Source of the DNA: Streptomyces chartreusis NRRL 3882
GTDB lineage: Bacteria; Actinomycetota; Actinomycetes; Streptomycetales; Streptomycetaceae
Reading direction: 5' to 3'
Length of the DNA: 64,000 nucleotides
Assembly: GCF_900236475.1 (NCBI RefSeq)
Contig: NZ_LT963352.1
Location: 8,775,001 to 8,839,000, forward strand
A program made the translations under genes and the position numbers. Each line of letters starts with the position of its first letter. The stretch's first letter is position 1. Positions 27,825 through 36,821 of this stretch are shown here, piece after piece. The notes beneath the pieces were generated by a model. The model was not told the DNA's origin. It did no database searches and was given only the letters and a program-made list of their open reading frames with translations.

Positions 27825-28841
27825 TCAGCCCCAGCAGTTGTCCAGGCCGTAGGCGGTGTCCTTGGAAGCGACCCCGTCCTGCGCCTTGTCGGTGATCAGG
27901 GTGACTCCGGTGTCGGTGTAACCCGAGGCCTTCTTGCCGTCCTTGGCGTACGTCACGACGGCCTTGACGCCCTCGGCGGCCATCTTGAGCGGGTACTGCT
28001 GCGAGGTGGCGGCGATCTTGCCGTCCTTGACGGCCTTGGTGCCGGTGCAGCCGCCGTCGACGGAGACGATCAGGACGTCCTTCTCCCGGCCCTTGGCCTT
28101 GAGCGCGGTGTACGCGCCCAGCGCGGCGGGCTCGTTGATGGTGTAGACGACGTTGATGCCGGGCTCCTTCTGGAGGCAGTTCTCCATCGCCGTCTGGCCC
28201 TTGGACTGGTCGCCGCCGGTGTCCTGGGCGCAGGCGACGTCCTTGTCGGTGGCGCCGAAGCCCTTGAGGAAGCCGTTGTGCCGCTGGACGCCGACGGAGA
28301 CGCCCGGCGCGAGGTCGAGGGCGGCTATCTTCGCGGTCTTGCCCTTCATCGCGGCCTTGGCGTACTCGCCGATCAGCTCACCGGCCTTGAGGTTGTCGGT
28401 GGCGAAGAGGGCGTCGACCGCGCTCTGCGGCTCGGTCGGGGTGTCCAGGGCGATGACCAGGACGCCCTTGGCCTTGGCCTTCTCGATCGCGGGCACGATC
28501 GCCTTGGAGTCGCTCGGGGTGATCAGGATGCCCTTCACACCGGCGGCGACCATGTTCTCGATCGCGGTGACCTGCCCGGCGTTGTCGCCGTCGAACTTGC
28601 CCGCCGCGGTCATGAGCTTGACACCCTCGGCCTTCGCGGACTTCTCCGCGCCCTCCTTCATCTTGACGAAGAACGGGTTGGTGTCCGTCTTGGTGATCAG
28701 GCCGACCTTGACCTCGCCCGAGCCGGTGCTCGTGCTGCCCGATCCCGATCCGGATCCACAGGCGGTCAGGGTGAGGGCCGCGACGCCCGTGCACGCGGCG
28801 ACTCGGAGCAGGGAGGAGGGGAGACGAGAGGTGCGTGACAT
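27825..28841 (-). CDS. Sugar-binding lipoprotein of the ABC transporter
   Basis: 338 residues. The signal peptide ends in the lipobox LTAC (residues 25-28), followed by a Gly/Ser linker. The mature part is a type I periplasmic-binding fold (VGLITKTDTNPFFVKMKEGA; GVKGILITPSDSKAIVPAIE; VYTINEPAALGAYTALKAKG; VSVDGGCTGTKAV). The similarity is to fructose/ribose binding proteins (FrcB/RbsB). First gene of the four-gene operon; the tandem operators lie 60-90 bases upstream. It captures the sugar outside the membrane. Fructose as ligand is inference from the kinase and fructan hydrolases nearby. Confidence 0.9.
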   Translation of the reverse strand: MSRTSRLPSSLLRVAACTGVAALTLTACGSGSGSGSTSTGSGEVKVGLITKTDTNPFFVKMKEGAEKSAKAEGVKLMTAAGKFDGDNAGQVTAIENMVAAGVKGILITPSDSKAIVPAIEKAKAKGVLVIALDTPTEPQSAVDALFATDNLKAGELIGEYAKAAMKGKTAKIAALDLAPGVSVGVQRHNGFLKGFGATDKDVACAQDTGGDQSKGQTAMENCLQKEPGINVVYTINEPAALGAYTALKAKGREKDVLIVSVDGGCTGTKAVKDGKIAATSQQYPLKMAAEGVKAVVTYAKDGKKASGYTDTGVTLITDKAQDGVASKDTAYGLDNCWG

Positions 28842-28899
28842 GAACGGCTCCAGCGGGATGTCGGGCGGGTGGCCGGCAGCGAGGACTGCCGTCCCGCGA

Positions 28900-28929
28900 T
28901 GTCAACGATGACTGATGTCATCGTTGACA
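28900..28929. promoter_or_regulatory. Tandem LacI operators, divergent promoter
   Basis: Two 14-base palindromic boxes, TGTCAACGATGACT and TGTCATCGTTGACA, have central CG steps 16 bp apart. As a whole they form a perfect inverted repeat (GTCAACGATGAC / GTCATCGTTGAC, 4-base gap). They lie between the binding-lipoprotein gene and the divergent sugar kinase, so one bound complex could control both. The same arrangement recurs at 35476-35505. Confidence 0.8.
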
Positions 28930-29092
28930 CTGCTTGGCGAGGATGATGGACTCCGCTCACCGGCAACGTCAATGCCTTGCACTCGTCACAAATCGGCAAC
29001 GCCCCTGGGCGGCTGCCCCGCCCCGAAGCCGTACACCGGCGTGCCCGGGTCATGCCCGTTTCCGCTCCGCGCGTCCCAGAGAAGAGCAGCCC

Positions 29093-30073
29093 ATGAGCCG
29101 GATCACCGTCCTCGGAGAGTGCGTCGCCGACGCGTTCACCGAGCCCGCACCCGCACCGAACGAACTCGCCCTGCGCGTCCTGCCGGGCGGCGGGCCGGCC
29201 AACACGGCGGTGGCCCTGGCCCGCCTGGGCACCTCTGCCCGCTTCCTCGCGCGGCTGTCCGGCGACGTGTTCGGCCGCCTGTTCCGGGCCCACCTCGCCG
29301 CTTCCGGCGTGGACCTCTCGCACGCCGTTCAGGCCGCCGAACCCAGCACGCTCGCCGTCGCCGAACTGGACGCCCGGGGCCAGGCCGCGTTCTCCTTCCA
29401 CGCCCAGGCCACCGCCGACTGGCAGTGGACGAGCGCGGAACTGGCCGGGGTGGACCTGGCCGGCACCGCCTGCGTGCACACCGGTTCGCTGGCCCTGGTC
29501 AGGGAGCCGGGAGCGGCGGTGGTGGAGGACTTCCTGGTTGCGGCCGCTCCCCGGGCCACCATCAGCATCGATCCCAACGTCCGCCCGCTCCTGGTGCGCC
29601 CCGAGGTCTACCGCGCCCGGCTGGCGCACTGGTGCGGCCTCGCGGACGTGCTGCGGCTGAGCGAGGACGACTTGGAGCTCCTCCTGCCCGGAACACCGCC
29701 CGAGCAGGCGTGCGACACCTGGCACGCGGCGGGGGCCCGGCTCGTGGTGATCACGCGCGGCGCGGAAGGAGCCCTGGCCTCACTCGACGGGGAGCGCGTG
29801 CGTGTGCCGGCGGTGGCGACGCCGGTCGTCGACACGGTCGGTGCGGGGGACTCCTTCACGGCAGGCCTGCTGCACCACCTCGGCACCCACGAACTCCTCG
29901 GCGGCAGACTGACGGACCTGCGCCTCGCCGACGTCGAGGCGGCCTGCCTGTTCGCCGTGCGGGTCGCGGCCCTGACCTGCTCGGTCGCCGGCCCGAACCC
30001 GCCCTGGCAGGACCAGTTGCCGCGGCTCACGCCGGGCGCCCGCGCGGTCCGGCACCTCGACTCCACCCGCTGA
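29093..30073 (+). CDS. PfkB family sugar kinase (fructokinase-like)
   Basis: 326 residues. It opens with ITVLGECVADAF and LPGGGPANTAVALARLG (PfkB signature 1). It carries FSFHAQATADWQWTSAEL, ISIDPNVRPLLV and the C-terminal ATP/substrate motif VVDTVGAGDSFTAGLLHHL with the catalytic Asp in GAGDS. Fructokinases and 2-keto-sugar kinases show this pattern. The ATG at 29093 follows a GAAGAGCAG stretch; the longer frame is not protein-like. It is divergent from the ABC operon and shares its tandem operator. It probably phosphorylates the imported sugar. It is followed by a small monooxygenase gene in the same operon. Confidence 0.88.
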   Translation: MSRITVLGECVADAFTEPAPAPNELALRVLPGGGPANTAVALARLGTSARFLARLSGDVFGRLFRAHLAASGVDLSHAVQAAEPSTLAVAELDARGQAAFSFHAQATADWQWTSAELAGVDLAGTACVHTGSLALVREPGAAVVEDFLVAAAPRATISIDPNVRPLLVRPEVYRARLAHWCGLADVLRLSEDDLELLLPGTPPEQACDTWHAAGARLVVITRGAEGALASLDGERVRVPAVATPVVDTVGAGDSFTAGLLHHLGTHELLGGRLTDLRLADVEAACLFAVRVAALTCSVAGPNPPWQDQLPRLTPGARAVRHLDSTR

Positions 30074-30098
30074 ACCCCACCGGCAAGGACGGAAGACC

Positions 30099-30401
30099 AT
30101 GACGAAAACCCTGCTCGCCGAGTTCACCGCCCGCGAGGGAGCGGAGGGCCAGGTCGCCCGCCTGATCCAGGAGTACGCCCTGAAGGTGCGCGAGGAGGAA
30201 GGCAACCTGGCCTTCGACGTCTACACCAAGACGGCCAGCCCCCGCGCCTACTGGATCTTCGAGGTCTACCGGGACGAGGACGCCTTCCAGGCACACCTGA
30301 ACGCGCCGTACGGCGGCCCGTTCAACGCCGCGCTCACTCCGCTGATCGAGGAGGACGCCTCCGTGCTGACGTTCCTCGATCCGCTGGCCACGCGTCCCTG
30401 A
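30099..30401 (+). CDS. Antibiotic-biosynthesis-monooxygenase (ABM/YgiN-like) protein
   Basis: 100 residues, a single ferredoxin-like ABM domain. LLAEFTAREGAEGQVARLIQ opens it, VREEEGNLAFDVYTKTASPR is in the middle, and the typical FEVYRDEDAFQAHLNAPYGG is near the end. YgiN-like members oxidise quinols; others do not have known activity. Located 25 bases after the sugar kinase with a GGACGG site, so cotranscribed. In sugar operons such proteins sometimes act as mutarotase-like or orphan partners; nothing here decides. Confidence 0.8.
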   Translation: MTKTLLAEFTAREGAEGQVARLIQEYALKVREEEGNLAFDVYTKTASPRAYWIFEVYRDEDAFQAHLNAPYGGPFNAALTPLIEEDASVLTFLDPLATRP

Positions 30402-30500
30402 CGGGTGCCGGCCGAGGCCCGCTCGCCGGAGGCCCCGGGGCGCGGCGTCGTGCGGAAAACTCCGGTGCGTCGCCTCGCGCACATCTGCGACCATCCCCGA

Positions 30501-32672
30501 ATGGCGCACACTTTCGAATCGCTGGTCATCCGGCACACCCATCGCCTGCCCTTCCCCAGGGGATCCGCAGGGGAAGGCGCCACCGCCGCCCGGCAGTTCG
30601 ACGCGGCGCTGACCTCCGTGGGCTTCAAGCTCTCCGCCGAGCTGCTGGAGCGGCTGTCGGGGCTGTCCGAGGCCGCGGTCGTGCACACCGCCCGGCGAAC
30701 GCTGGCCACCGTGAGCGAGATGGTGGGCGACCACGTCCGGCACAACTCCTACTTCATCGACTTCCCGGCGAACGTGCCGGACACCGAGGAGTTCTGGATG
30801 GGGTGCGTGGCGAAGGCGCTCGCCGACGACACCTCGCGCGAGAACGTGGCGGCGCAGCTGAAGCGCGGGGTCCTGAACCTGCTCAGCCTCCCCACGTACG
30901 GCCGCTACCAGCACACCTACGAGGAGATGCTCGCGGCGCAGGACGAGCTGATCGCCTCGGCGGGCGACCGGGTGACCGTCCTGCACCTCGGCCGGGACCT
31001 GGACGCCGAACTCACGGACCTCTACCTGGCCCTGGCGGGCAGCACGACGCCCCTGGGCGAGGAGCACCTGCGCGACCTCAGGATCCTCGCCGAACGCTGC
31101 GCCGACGGCCCCCAGCCGGAGTCGATCCCCGTCCGGGAGAACCGGGCGGTCGTCAACGAGGCCCGCCTCGGTGTGGGCGCCGGCCTCCTGCTGGACACCG
31201 TCACCGACGTGCTGCGACTGGCCTGCGCCCTGTCGGGCGGCGACGTGACGCTCCAGGAACCCACCCGGTTCCGGACGCTGCCGCGGCCGGTCCGCCGGGG
31301 GCTGCTCGCGGGCCTCGACGCGGTGGTCGCGGCGAACCCGGCGAAACTCGCCGACGTGCACGCGTACCGGGAGCCCTTCAAGCGCCTCGGCGAGCGTCTC
31401 CACCCGCACGAGTACCCCCGCTGGCCGCACGCCGCCGAGGTGTTCGCCGTGGCGCGGGGCGAGAAGGAGGCCCGTTCCTTCGACAGCCGCGTCGAGAAGC
31501 TGCTCGACGAGTACGACGTCACCGGTGCGGTGAAGCTGCTGAAGTCCGCTCCCGGCAAGCTGTTCCGCGCCCTGGACCTCCTGCTGCGCGTCGCCGCCGG
31601 CCAGGAGGAGCGGGACGCGGTGGTGGCCGCCGCGATGGAGGTCGCTCCCGAGGTCTCCGGCCGGGTCGTCCTCTCGGTCCGCGAGCACTTCCACAACCGG
31701 GAGCGGGAGACCGACGCGCCCCGCATCTTCGTCAACCGCCGCGGCCGCGCCTGGGTGACCCGCGACGACCGGTTTCCGGTGCCGGCCGCGGACCGCGATC
31801 GCCTGATCGCCGCCCTCGACGCGGAGGTCCGCCGCCGCCTCCCGGCGCCGCGCCGGCTGCTGCTCGACCCCGAAGTCCTCGACGTGGCGCTCCCGCTCAG
31901 CGGCAGGGCGACCACGGCCGGGTTCGGCGTACTGCCGCGGGGCTCGCTCTCGCGGGTCGACGGCGAACTGCTGCGCTTCTTCGTGTACTGGAAGCAGACC
32001 GAGGTCCGCACCGACTACGACCTGTCGGCCCTGCTCCTGCACAGCGACTACAGCACCGACTGCTGGCTCTCCTACACGTCCCTCAAAACCGTGGGGGGCC
32101 GGCACTCGGGCGATGTCACCGAGGCGCCCGACGGGGCCTCGGAGTTCATCGATCTGTCCCTGGACCGGGTGCGCGGCACCTTCATCGTTCCGCAGGTCAA
32201 CATCTACGCCGGCGAGGGCTTCGAGGAGGCCGAGGAGTCGTTCTTCGGGTTCATGCTGCGCGACCGTGCGCAGAAGGGCCGCCCGTTCGAGCCGCGCACG
32301 GTGCGGATGAAGTCGGAGCTGCGTGGCGTCGGCCGGGTGGCACTGCCTCTGGTCTTCCGACGCGGGGACGACGGCAGGTGGAGTGCGAAGTGGCTGCACC
32401 TGTATCTGAAGGGCATCTCGGAGGCGAACCGGGTCGAGGAGAACCAGGTGTCGGTGTCCAAGGCGGTGCGTGCCCTCGTGGAGCGGGAGCAGCTGACGAC
32501 GAGGTACCTGATCGACCTGATGTCCCACGACACCACGGCCGTGGACCTGTGGGACGGCGGGCCGGTCCCTGAGGAGCCCGTGACGTACATCGGTCTCGAA
32601 CGGCCCGAGGGGCTGCACCCGGACTCCCGGATCATCACCCTCGAAAATCTGCGCGACCTGATCCCGGCCTGA
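30501..32672 (+). CDS. Large TerD-like-domain protein
   Basis: 723 residues from the ATG at 30501. Residues 1 to about 450 are helical and unrecognised (FPANVPDTEEFWMGCVAKAL; LKRGVLNLLSLPTYGRYQHT). The C-terminal 220 residues (FGVLPRGSLSRVDGELLRFF; DYDLSALLLHSDYSTDCWLS; GTFIVPQVNIYAGEGFEEAE) resemble the calcium-binding TerD fold with its DxDLSAxxL strand. TerD proteins belong to tellurite and stress resistance networks. There is no signal peptide. It interrupts a fructan gene region, 99 bases after the ABM gene, and has its own terminator. Function unproven; it could be a Ca2+-linked stress protein. Confidence 0.65.
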   Translation: MAHTFESLVIRHTHRLPFPRGSAGEGATAARQFDAALTSVGFKLSAELLERLSGLSEAAVVHTARRTLATVSEMVGDHVRHNSYFIDFPANVPDTEEFWMGCVAKALADDTSRENVAAQLKRGVLNLLSLPTYGRYQHTYEEMLAAQDELIASAGDRVTVLHLGRDLDAELTDLYLALAGSTTPLGEEHLRDLRILAERCADGPQPESIPVRENRAVVNEARLGVGAGLLLDTVTDVLRLACALSGGDVTLQEPTRFRTLPRPVRRGLLAGLDAVVAANPAKLADVHAYREPFKRLGERLHPHEYPRWPHAAEVFAVARGEKEARSFDSRVEKLLDEYDVTGAVKLLKSAPGKLFRALDLLLRVAAGQEERDAVVAAAMEVAPEVSGRVVLSVREHFHNRERETDAPRIFVNRRGRAWVTRDDRFPVPAADRDRLIAALDAEVRRRLPAPRRLLLDPEVLDVALPLSGRATTAGFGVLPRGSLSRVDGELLRFFVYWKQTEVRTDYDLSALLLHSDYSTDCWLSYTSLKTVGGRHSGDVTEAPDGASEFIDLSLDRVRGTFIVPQVNIYAGEGFEEAEESFFGFMLRDRAQKGRPFEPRTVRMKSELRGVGRVALPLVFRRGDDGRWSAKWLHLYLKGISEANRVEENQVSVSKAVRALVEREQLTTRYLIDLMSHDTTAVDLWDGGPVPEEPVTYIGLERPEGLHPDSRIITLENLRDLIPA

Positions 32673-32767
32673 GTGCTAGCGTTGCCGACGGCGAGGCCAT
32701 GAAGGGGCTTCCTTCTCATTCACTCCAACTGACTCGAGTTCCTTCGCTCTCCTCGCCCTCGACTCCG

Positions 32768-32798
32768 GCCGGGAGGCGCCCGCGTGGCGCCTCCCGGC
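32768..32798. terminator. Shared terminator between convergent genes
   Basis: Perfect 13-base-pair stem (GCCGGGAGGCGCC / GGCGCCTCCCGGC) with loop CGCGT, followed by TTT on the plus strand. It lies between the convergent TerD-like and GH32 genes. Confidence 0.85.
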
Positions 32799-32818
32799 TT
32801 TCGTACGCCGACCGCTCG

Positions 32819-35365
32819 TCAGCGCCAGATGGACTTCAGCCGCCACGCGCGGAGGCTGTCGAGGGTGGCGGTGCCTCCTTCGGCGAACACCTCGACGCCG
32901 GTGCTGGAGGGGTAGGGGAAGATCTGGTCGGTGATCACGGACTCGCCGCGGCCGCCGAAGACCTCCACGGACGACCAGTCGACGAGGATCCGCAGTCTGA
33001 CCTTGCCGTTCTCGGCCTTCAGAGGTGCGCTCTGCACGCCGGGGAAGGTGCTGTTGAAGTCCCCGGCGCCGGATCGGCTGCGGTCGACGTACAGTTCCTG
33101 GGAGGCGGTGTCGTAGCCGATGACGGTCTCCTCGCCGCCCGCACCGGTGCGCACCTTCAGGCCGAAGCGAGCCGCGTCCTTGAGGGAGAAGGTCGCCTCG
33201 ATGTCGAGCGCCTTGCCCTTGGCCCCGAGGCCGGTCAGGGACTTCGAGGTGCTCTTGACGCTGACACCGGACGCCGTCGCCGGCTCCGTCTGCCGCAGGG
33301 ACTCCAGGCTGCCCACCGGCTTGCTGGTCAGCCGGATCCGGCCGTCGAGGGTACGCAGGGCCATCTCCCTCGGGACGCTCTGCACGCCGCGCCACGGGGA
33401 GGTGGGGACGGACTGGCCGTAGTCCCAGTTGTTCATCCAGCCGATCATGTAGCGCTTGCCGCCCGGCGCGTTCTCCCAGGACACGGCCGCGTAGTAGTCC
33501 TTGCCGTAGTCGGCCCAGCCGGCGCGCTGCAGAACGGACTCGGCGGGCTTGTCCGCGGCTGTGAACCGGTCGGCCAGTACGTGGCCCCAGCCTCCGGTGT
33601 GCGTGTCGACGATCCGGATCTGCGCCTTCTTGCCGACGTAGGGGCGCATGTCGAAGGACGCCCAGTCCATGGCCTCACTGTCGGTGCCGGTCACGCTGCG
33701 GACGACCTTGCCGTCGACGATCAGGTTGACGGACGTCTCCTGGGAGGCGCGCCGGACCGGGGTGTCGGACATGACGATGTGGTCGGCGTTGACATGGCCC
33801 CAGCCGCCGGTGTTGTCGTCGACGATCCTGATCCGCGCCTTCTTTCCGGCGAGGTCGCCGACGTCCCACGAGGCCCAGTCGAGTGCCTCGGAGTCCTTCC
33901 CGGTGGCGCTGCGCACGACCTGACCGTCCACGAGGAGCTCGACGGCGGTGCGGTTGGCCGCGTCTGCCGGGTGGTTGCCGCCGCCGATGAGGAAGTTGAT
34001 GTGCTTCTTGCCGACGGTGAACTCGGGCGAGGTGAGGGTGCCGGTGGTGGAGTCGCCGCTTCTGAAGGTGTTGACCAGGCCGCTGCCCAGGTATCCGGAA
34101 ACCTGTTGCTGTCCGGGGAGTGTGCCGGTGGCCGGTGCCGTGCCGAAGGCGTCCCCAGTCGCCGTCCAGTCGCCGTAGCCGCCGCCCTCGAAGTCGGCGA
34201 GGACCGTGCCCTCGGGCGCGGTGCCGTCCAGGACGGTACCGGCCTGGTGCGGATGCCGCCCGCCACCGGTCTTGAAGTTGAGGTACGGGCTGGTCACGGT
34301 GAAGGAGGGGGAGGTGAGGGAGCCGGTGGTGCCGTCACCGCCGTGGAAGCTGTTGGCGAGGCCCTTGCCGTCGAAGCCCGAGACGGCTTGCTGACCGTCC
34401 AGCGTCCCGGTTGCCGGCCCCTGGCCGAACGCGGTCCCGGTCGCCGTCCAGTCCCCGAAGCCGGCGCCTTCGAAGTCCTGCACGACGTCGCCCGCGGGCG
34501 GTGTGTAGGTGCCCTTGTCCTCAGGGGTGAACTTCTTGCCGTCGAAGTCCCCGACGAAGTACTGGGCGGCCGAACCACCCGCGATGCCACCGGGGTTGAG
34601 GTTGACCACCAGAACCCACTTGATCCTCTTCGGGTCCCCGTCGACCGCGAGGGGGAACAGGTCGGGGCACTCCCACACGCCACCCGTCGCACCGGCCGGC
34701 CCGAACTCGCTCTGCAGCTCCCAGTCCTTGAGGTTCTTGGACGAGTAGAACCGCACCTTGTGCTCGGTGGACAGTGAGACGGTCATCAGCCAGCTCTTGG
34801 TCGGCGCGTACCACTGCACCTTGGGGTCGCGGAAGTTGTCGGAGCCGATGTCGAGGACGGGATTGCCCTGGTACTTGGTCCAGGTGCGGCCCTGGTCGGT
34901 GCTGTAGGCGAGCGACTGGGCCTGCTTGCCGCCGTGCCTGTAGGCACTGGTGTAGATCGCCACCATGGGCGGGTTCTCCCTGGTGCCGAACCCGGTGGTG
35001 TTGTTCCAGTCGACGACGGCGCCGCCGGAGAAGACCATCTCCTCGTCGTCGTGCGACAGGGCGAGCGGCAACTCCTGCCAGTGCACGAGGTCCTTGCTCA
35101 CCGCGTGCCCCCAGGACATGTCGCCCCAGGAGTTGCCGTTCGGGTTGTACTGGTAGAAGAGGTGGTACTCGCCCTTGTAGTACACCAGGCCGTTGGGGTC
35201 GTTCATCCAGTTCTTCTGCGGGGTGAAGTGGAACTGGGGCCTGTAGGTCTCGGTGTAGGCCTGTGCGACGCCCTGCGGCGTGAGCGGGGCCGCCGACAGG
35301 GCGAAGACGGTCACCACCGTCGCCACCCTCATGCGGGCCTGCCGGGATACGCGTATACGGCTCAT
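32819..35365 (-). CDS. Secreted GH32 levanase/inulinase with inserted repeats
   Basis: 848 residues. A signal peptide (MRVATVVTVFALSAAPLTP, cleaved near GVAQA) leads to the GH32 five-bladed propeller. The nucleophile is Asp56 (WMNDPNGL), the stabiliser Asp180 (NFRDPKV) and the acid/base Glu232 (WECPDLF). At about residue 294 the propeller is interrupted by some 310 residues made of repeats (FGDWTATGTAFGQGPATG and GYGDWTATGDAFGTAPATG; two GGWGH-containing strands). The propeller then resumes at AGWADYGKDYYAAVSWE, followed by the C-terminal beta-sandwich. It would cut levan, inulin or sucrose outside the cell. Start at 35365 with an AAGGAG site. Tandem LacI-type operators lie 110-140 bases upstream. 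Confidence 0.92.
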   Translation of the reverse strand: MSRIRVSRQARMRVATVVTVFALSAAPLTPQGVAQAYTETYRPQFHFTPQKNWMNDPNGLVYYKGEYHLFYQYNPNGNSWGDMSWGHAVSKDLVHWQELPLALSHDDEEMVFSGGAVVDWNNTTGFGTRENPPMVAIYTSAYRHGGKQAQSLAYSTDQGRTWTKYQGNPVLDIGSDNFRDPKVQWYAPTKSWLMTVSLSTEHKVRFYSSKNLKDWELQSEFGPAGATGGVWECPDLFPLAVDGDPKRIKWVLVVNLNPGGIAGGSAAQYFVGDFDGKKFTPEDKGTYTPPAGDVVQDFEGAGFGDWTATGTAFGQGPATGTLDGQQAVSGFDGKGLANSFHGGDGTTGSLTSPSFTVTSPYLNFKTGGGRHPHQAGTVLDGTAPEGTVLADFEGGGYGDWTATGDAFGTAPATGTLPGQQQVSGYLGSGLVNTFRSGDSTTGTLTSPEFTVGKKHINFLIGGGNHPADAANRTAVELLVDGQVVRSATGKDSEALDWASWDVGDLAGKKARIRIVDDNTGGWGHVNADHIVMSDTPVRRASQETSVNLIVDGKVVRSVTGTDSEAMDWASFDMRPYVGKKAQIRIVDTHTGGWGHVLADRFTAADKPAESVLQRAGWADYGKDYYAAVSWENAPGGKRYMIGWMNNWDYGQSVPTSPWRGVQSVPREMALRTLDGRIRLTSKPVGSLESLRQTEPATASGVSVKSTSKSLTGLGAKGKALDIEATFSLKDAARFGLKVRTGAGGEETVIGYDTASQELYVDRSRSGAGDFNSTFPGVQSAPLKAENGKVRLRILVDWSSVEVFGGRGESVITDQIFPYPSSTGVEVFAEGGTATLDSLRAWRLKSIWR

Positions 35366-35475
35366 AGCGGCTCCTTGTCCCACGTCCGTCGACGCAGCGG
35401 TGAGGGAAGCGCCCTGCGCGACGACCGAGAAGTGCGCCCCGGCCCGACGAAGGCTGCCCCGCCGTCGCCCGAGGG

Positions 35476-35505
35476 TGTCATCGTTGACTTGTGTCATCGA
35501 TGACA
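35476..35505. promoter_or_regulatory. Tandem LacI operators upstream of GH32
   Basis: Boxes TGTCATCGTTGACT and TGTCATCGATGACA have central CG steps 16 bp apart, the same sequence family and spacing as at 28900-28929. The second box is a perfect 14-base palindrome. Suggests control by the same LacI protein. Confidence 0.8.
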
Positions 35506-35684
35506 GTTGCTGCCCGATTATGAGACGCAGTCAGGTGGTCGCGTCAACGGTGTGGCTGCGAATTGCTCCCCACGACGGCGACGACCCACGATCACGCACG
35601 ATCACCGCCCGGCGCGACAAGATGAACCGGGCCGCAGCCCTCATCCGGCCCATCGCCCGCTGCCTCCTGAACCGGCACCCGCCC

Positions 35685-35938
35685 CGGAGGGCACGACCCG
35701 ACGCAGCGCCGAGGAGTACGCCGCGGCCGTTCCCTCCCTCACCGGACCCGCACTGATCAGAGTCGCCGATGTCCTCTTCGACGCCACCGACAAGGACGGC
35801 AACCAGACCATCGACGCGGACGAATACCGCGCCCTGTTCCGCACCGCCTTCCAGCGCGACGCAGCAGGCCCCGGGACGGGGTACACGCGCAGCGCGTTCA
35901 TCAAGGACTTCCTGTCCTTCATGACCGGCCGCCTGCGC
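35685..35938 (+). pseudogene. EF-hand calcium-binding protein fragment
   Basis: One plus frame reads LIRVADVLFDATDKDGNQTI with DADEYRALF, a canonical EF-hand loop (DKDGNQTIDADE), then TRSAFIKDFLSFMTGR. This is the C-terminal end of small calerythrin-like proteins. The N-terminal EF-hands are absent and no natural stop follows; the frame runs into antisense of the PIG-L gene. Looks like a truncated leftover. Confidence 0.6.
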
Positions 35939-35987
35939 ACCACCCGGTCGGCCCATCGACCCATCGGCCGCCGACCGGCAGGGCGGA

Positions 35988-36821
35988 TCAGCGCAGTCCG
36001 GCGAAGAGATCGTTCTCGGGCACGGCCGCGCCGGTGGCGTCCTGGACCCGCACGAAGGTCTCCATGCCCATCAACTCGCCGAACCTCTCCTTGCCCATCC
36101 TGAGGAAGAAGATGTTCTCGCCCTGACTGGCGTGCGCGGCCAGCGCGTCGAACTTCTGGCCGCTGAACGCGGTGGTGTCCACCCACGTGGTGATCTCGTC
36201 GTCGGGAAGGCCGATCTCGGCCAGCGCGGCCGCCTCGGCCGGATCCGGCTCCGGCATGTCCTCACCGAACTCGCGCATGATCTCGCCGAACCGCTGCATC
36301 ATCGAGCGGGGCATCGTGGTCCAGTACACCTTCGGTGTCAGCGCGGTCATCTCCAGCGCCGCCATCGTGATGCGGTGGGCCTGGATGTGGTCGGGATGGC
36401 CGTAGAAGCCGTTCTCGTCATAGGTGACGACCACATCGGGCCGGTAGTGCCGCATCAGTTCCGCGAGCCGGGCCGCGCCCTCCTCCACGGGGGTCTGCCA
36501 GAAGGACCCGGGGGCATCGTTGCTCGGCCAGCCCATCATCCCGGAGTCGGCGTAGTCCAGCATCTCCAGATCGCTGACCTTCAGAACACCACAGCTCGCT
36601 TCGAGCTCCTGACGGCGCATCGAGGCGACCGCCGCCGGATCGTGCCCCGGGTCGCCTGGCTTGACACCCCCCGGCCCATCACCGCAACCACCATCCGTAC
36701 ACGTCACGAGAACCGTGCGGATACCTTCCGCCGCGTAGCGAGCGAGAACTCCTCCGGTTCCGGTGGCCTCGTCGTCGGGGTGGGCGTGCACTGCCATGAG
36801 CGTCAACGGCCGGTCAGTCAT
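35988..36821 (-). CDS. PIG-L family deacetylase (Mca/MshB-like)
   Basis: 277 residues. The zinc site is AHPDDEATGTGG near residue 13 and GFYGHPDHIQAHR near residue 140, the LmbE/PIG-L hallmarks. The TCTDGGCGDGP loop and overall length match actinomycete mycothiol S-conjugate amidase (Mca) and MshB-like enzymes, which remove acyl or amide groups from GlcNAc-linked compounds. ATG at 36821 with a GGAGGACC site. It stands alone, so a detoxification role through mycothiol is likely but not certain; other GlcNAc deacetylases share the motif. Confidence 0.85.
   Translation of the reverse strand: MTDRPLTLMAVHAHPDDEATGTGGVLARYAAEGIRTVLVTCTDGGCGDGPGGVKPGDPGHDPAAVASMRRQELEASCGVLKVSDLEMLDYADSGMMGWPSNDAPGSFWQTPVEEGAARLAELMRHYRPDVVVTYDENGFYGHPDHIQAHRITMAALEMTALTPKVYWTTMPRSMMQRFGEIMREFGEDMPEPDPAEAAALAEIGLPDDEITTWVDTTAFSGQKFDALAAHASQGENIFFLRMGKERFGELMGMETFVRVQDATGAAVPENDLFAGLR

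Noticed and set aside
30027..32618. 863-residue antisense frame opposite the TerD-like gene
   Set aside because: Arg/Gln/Val-rich shadow without recognisable folds; plus-strand product has coherent domains.
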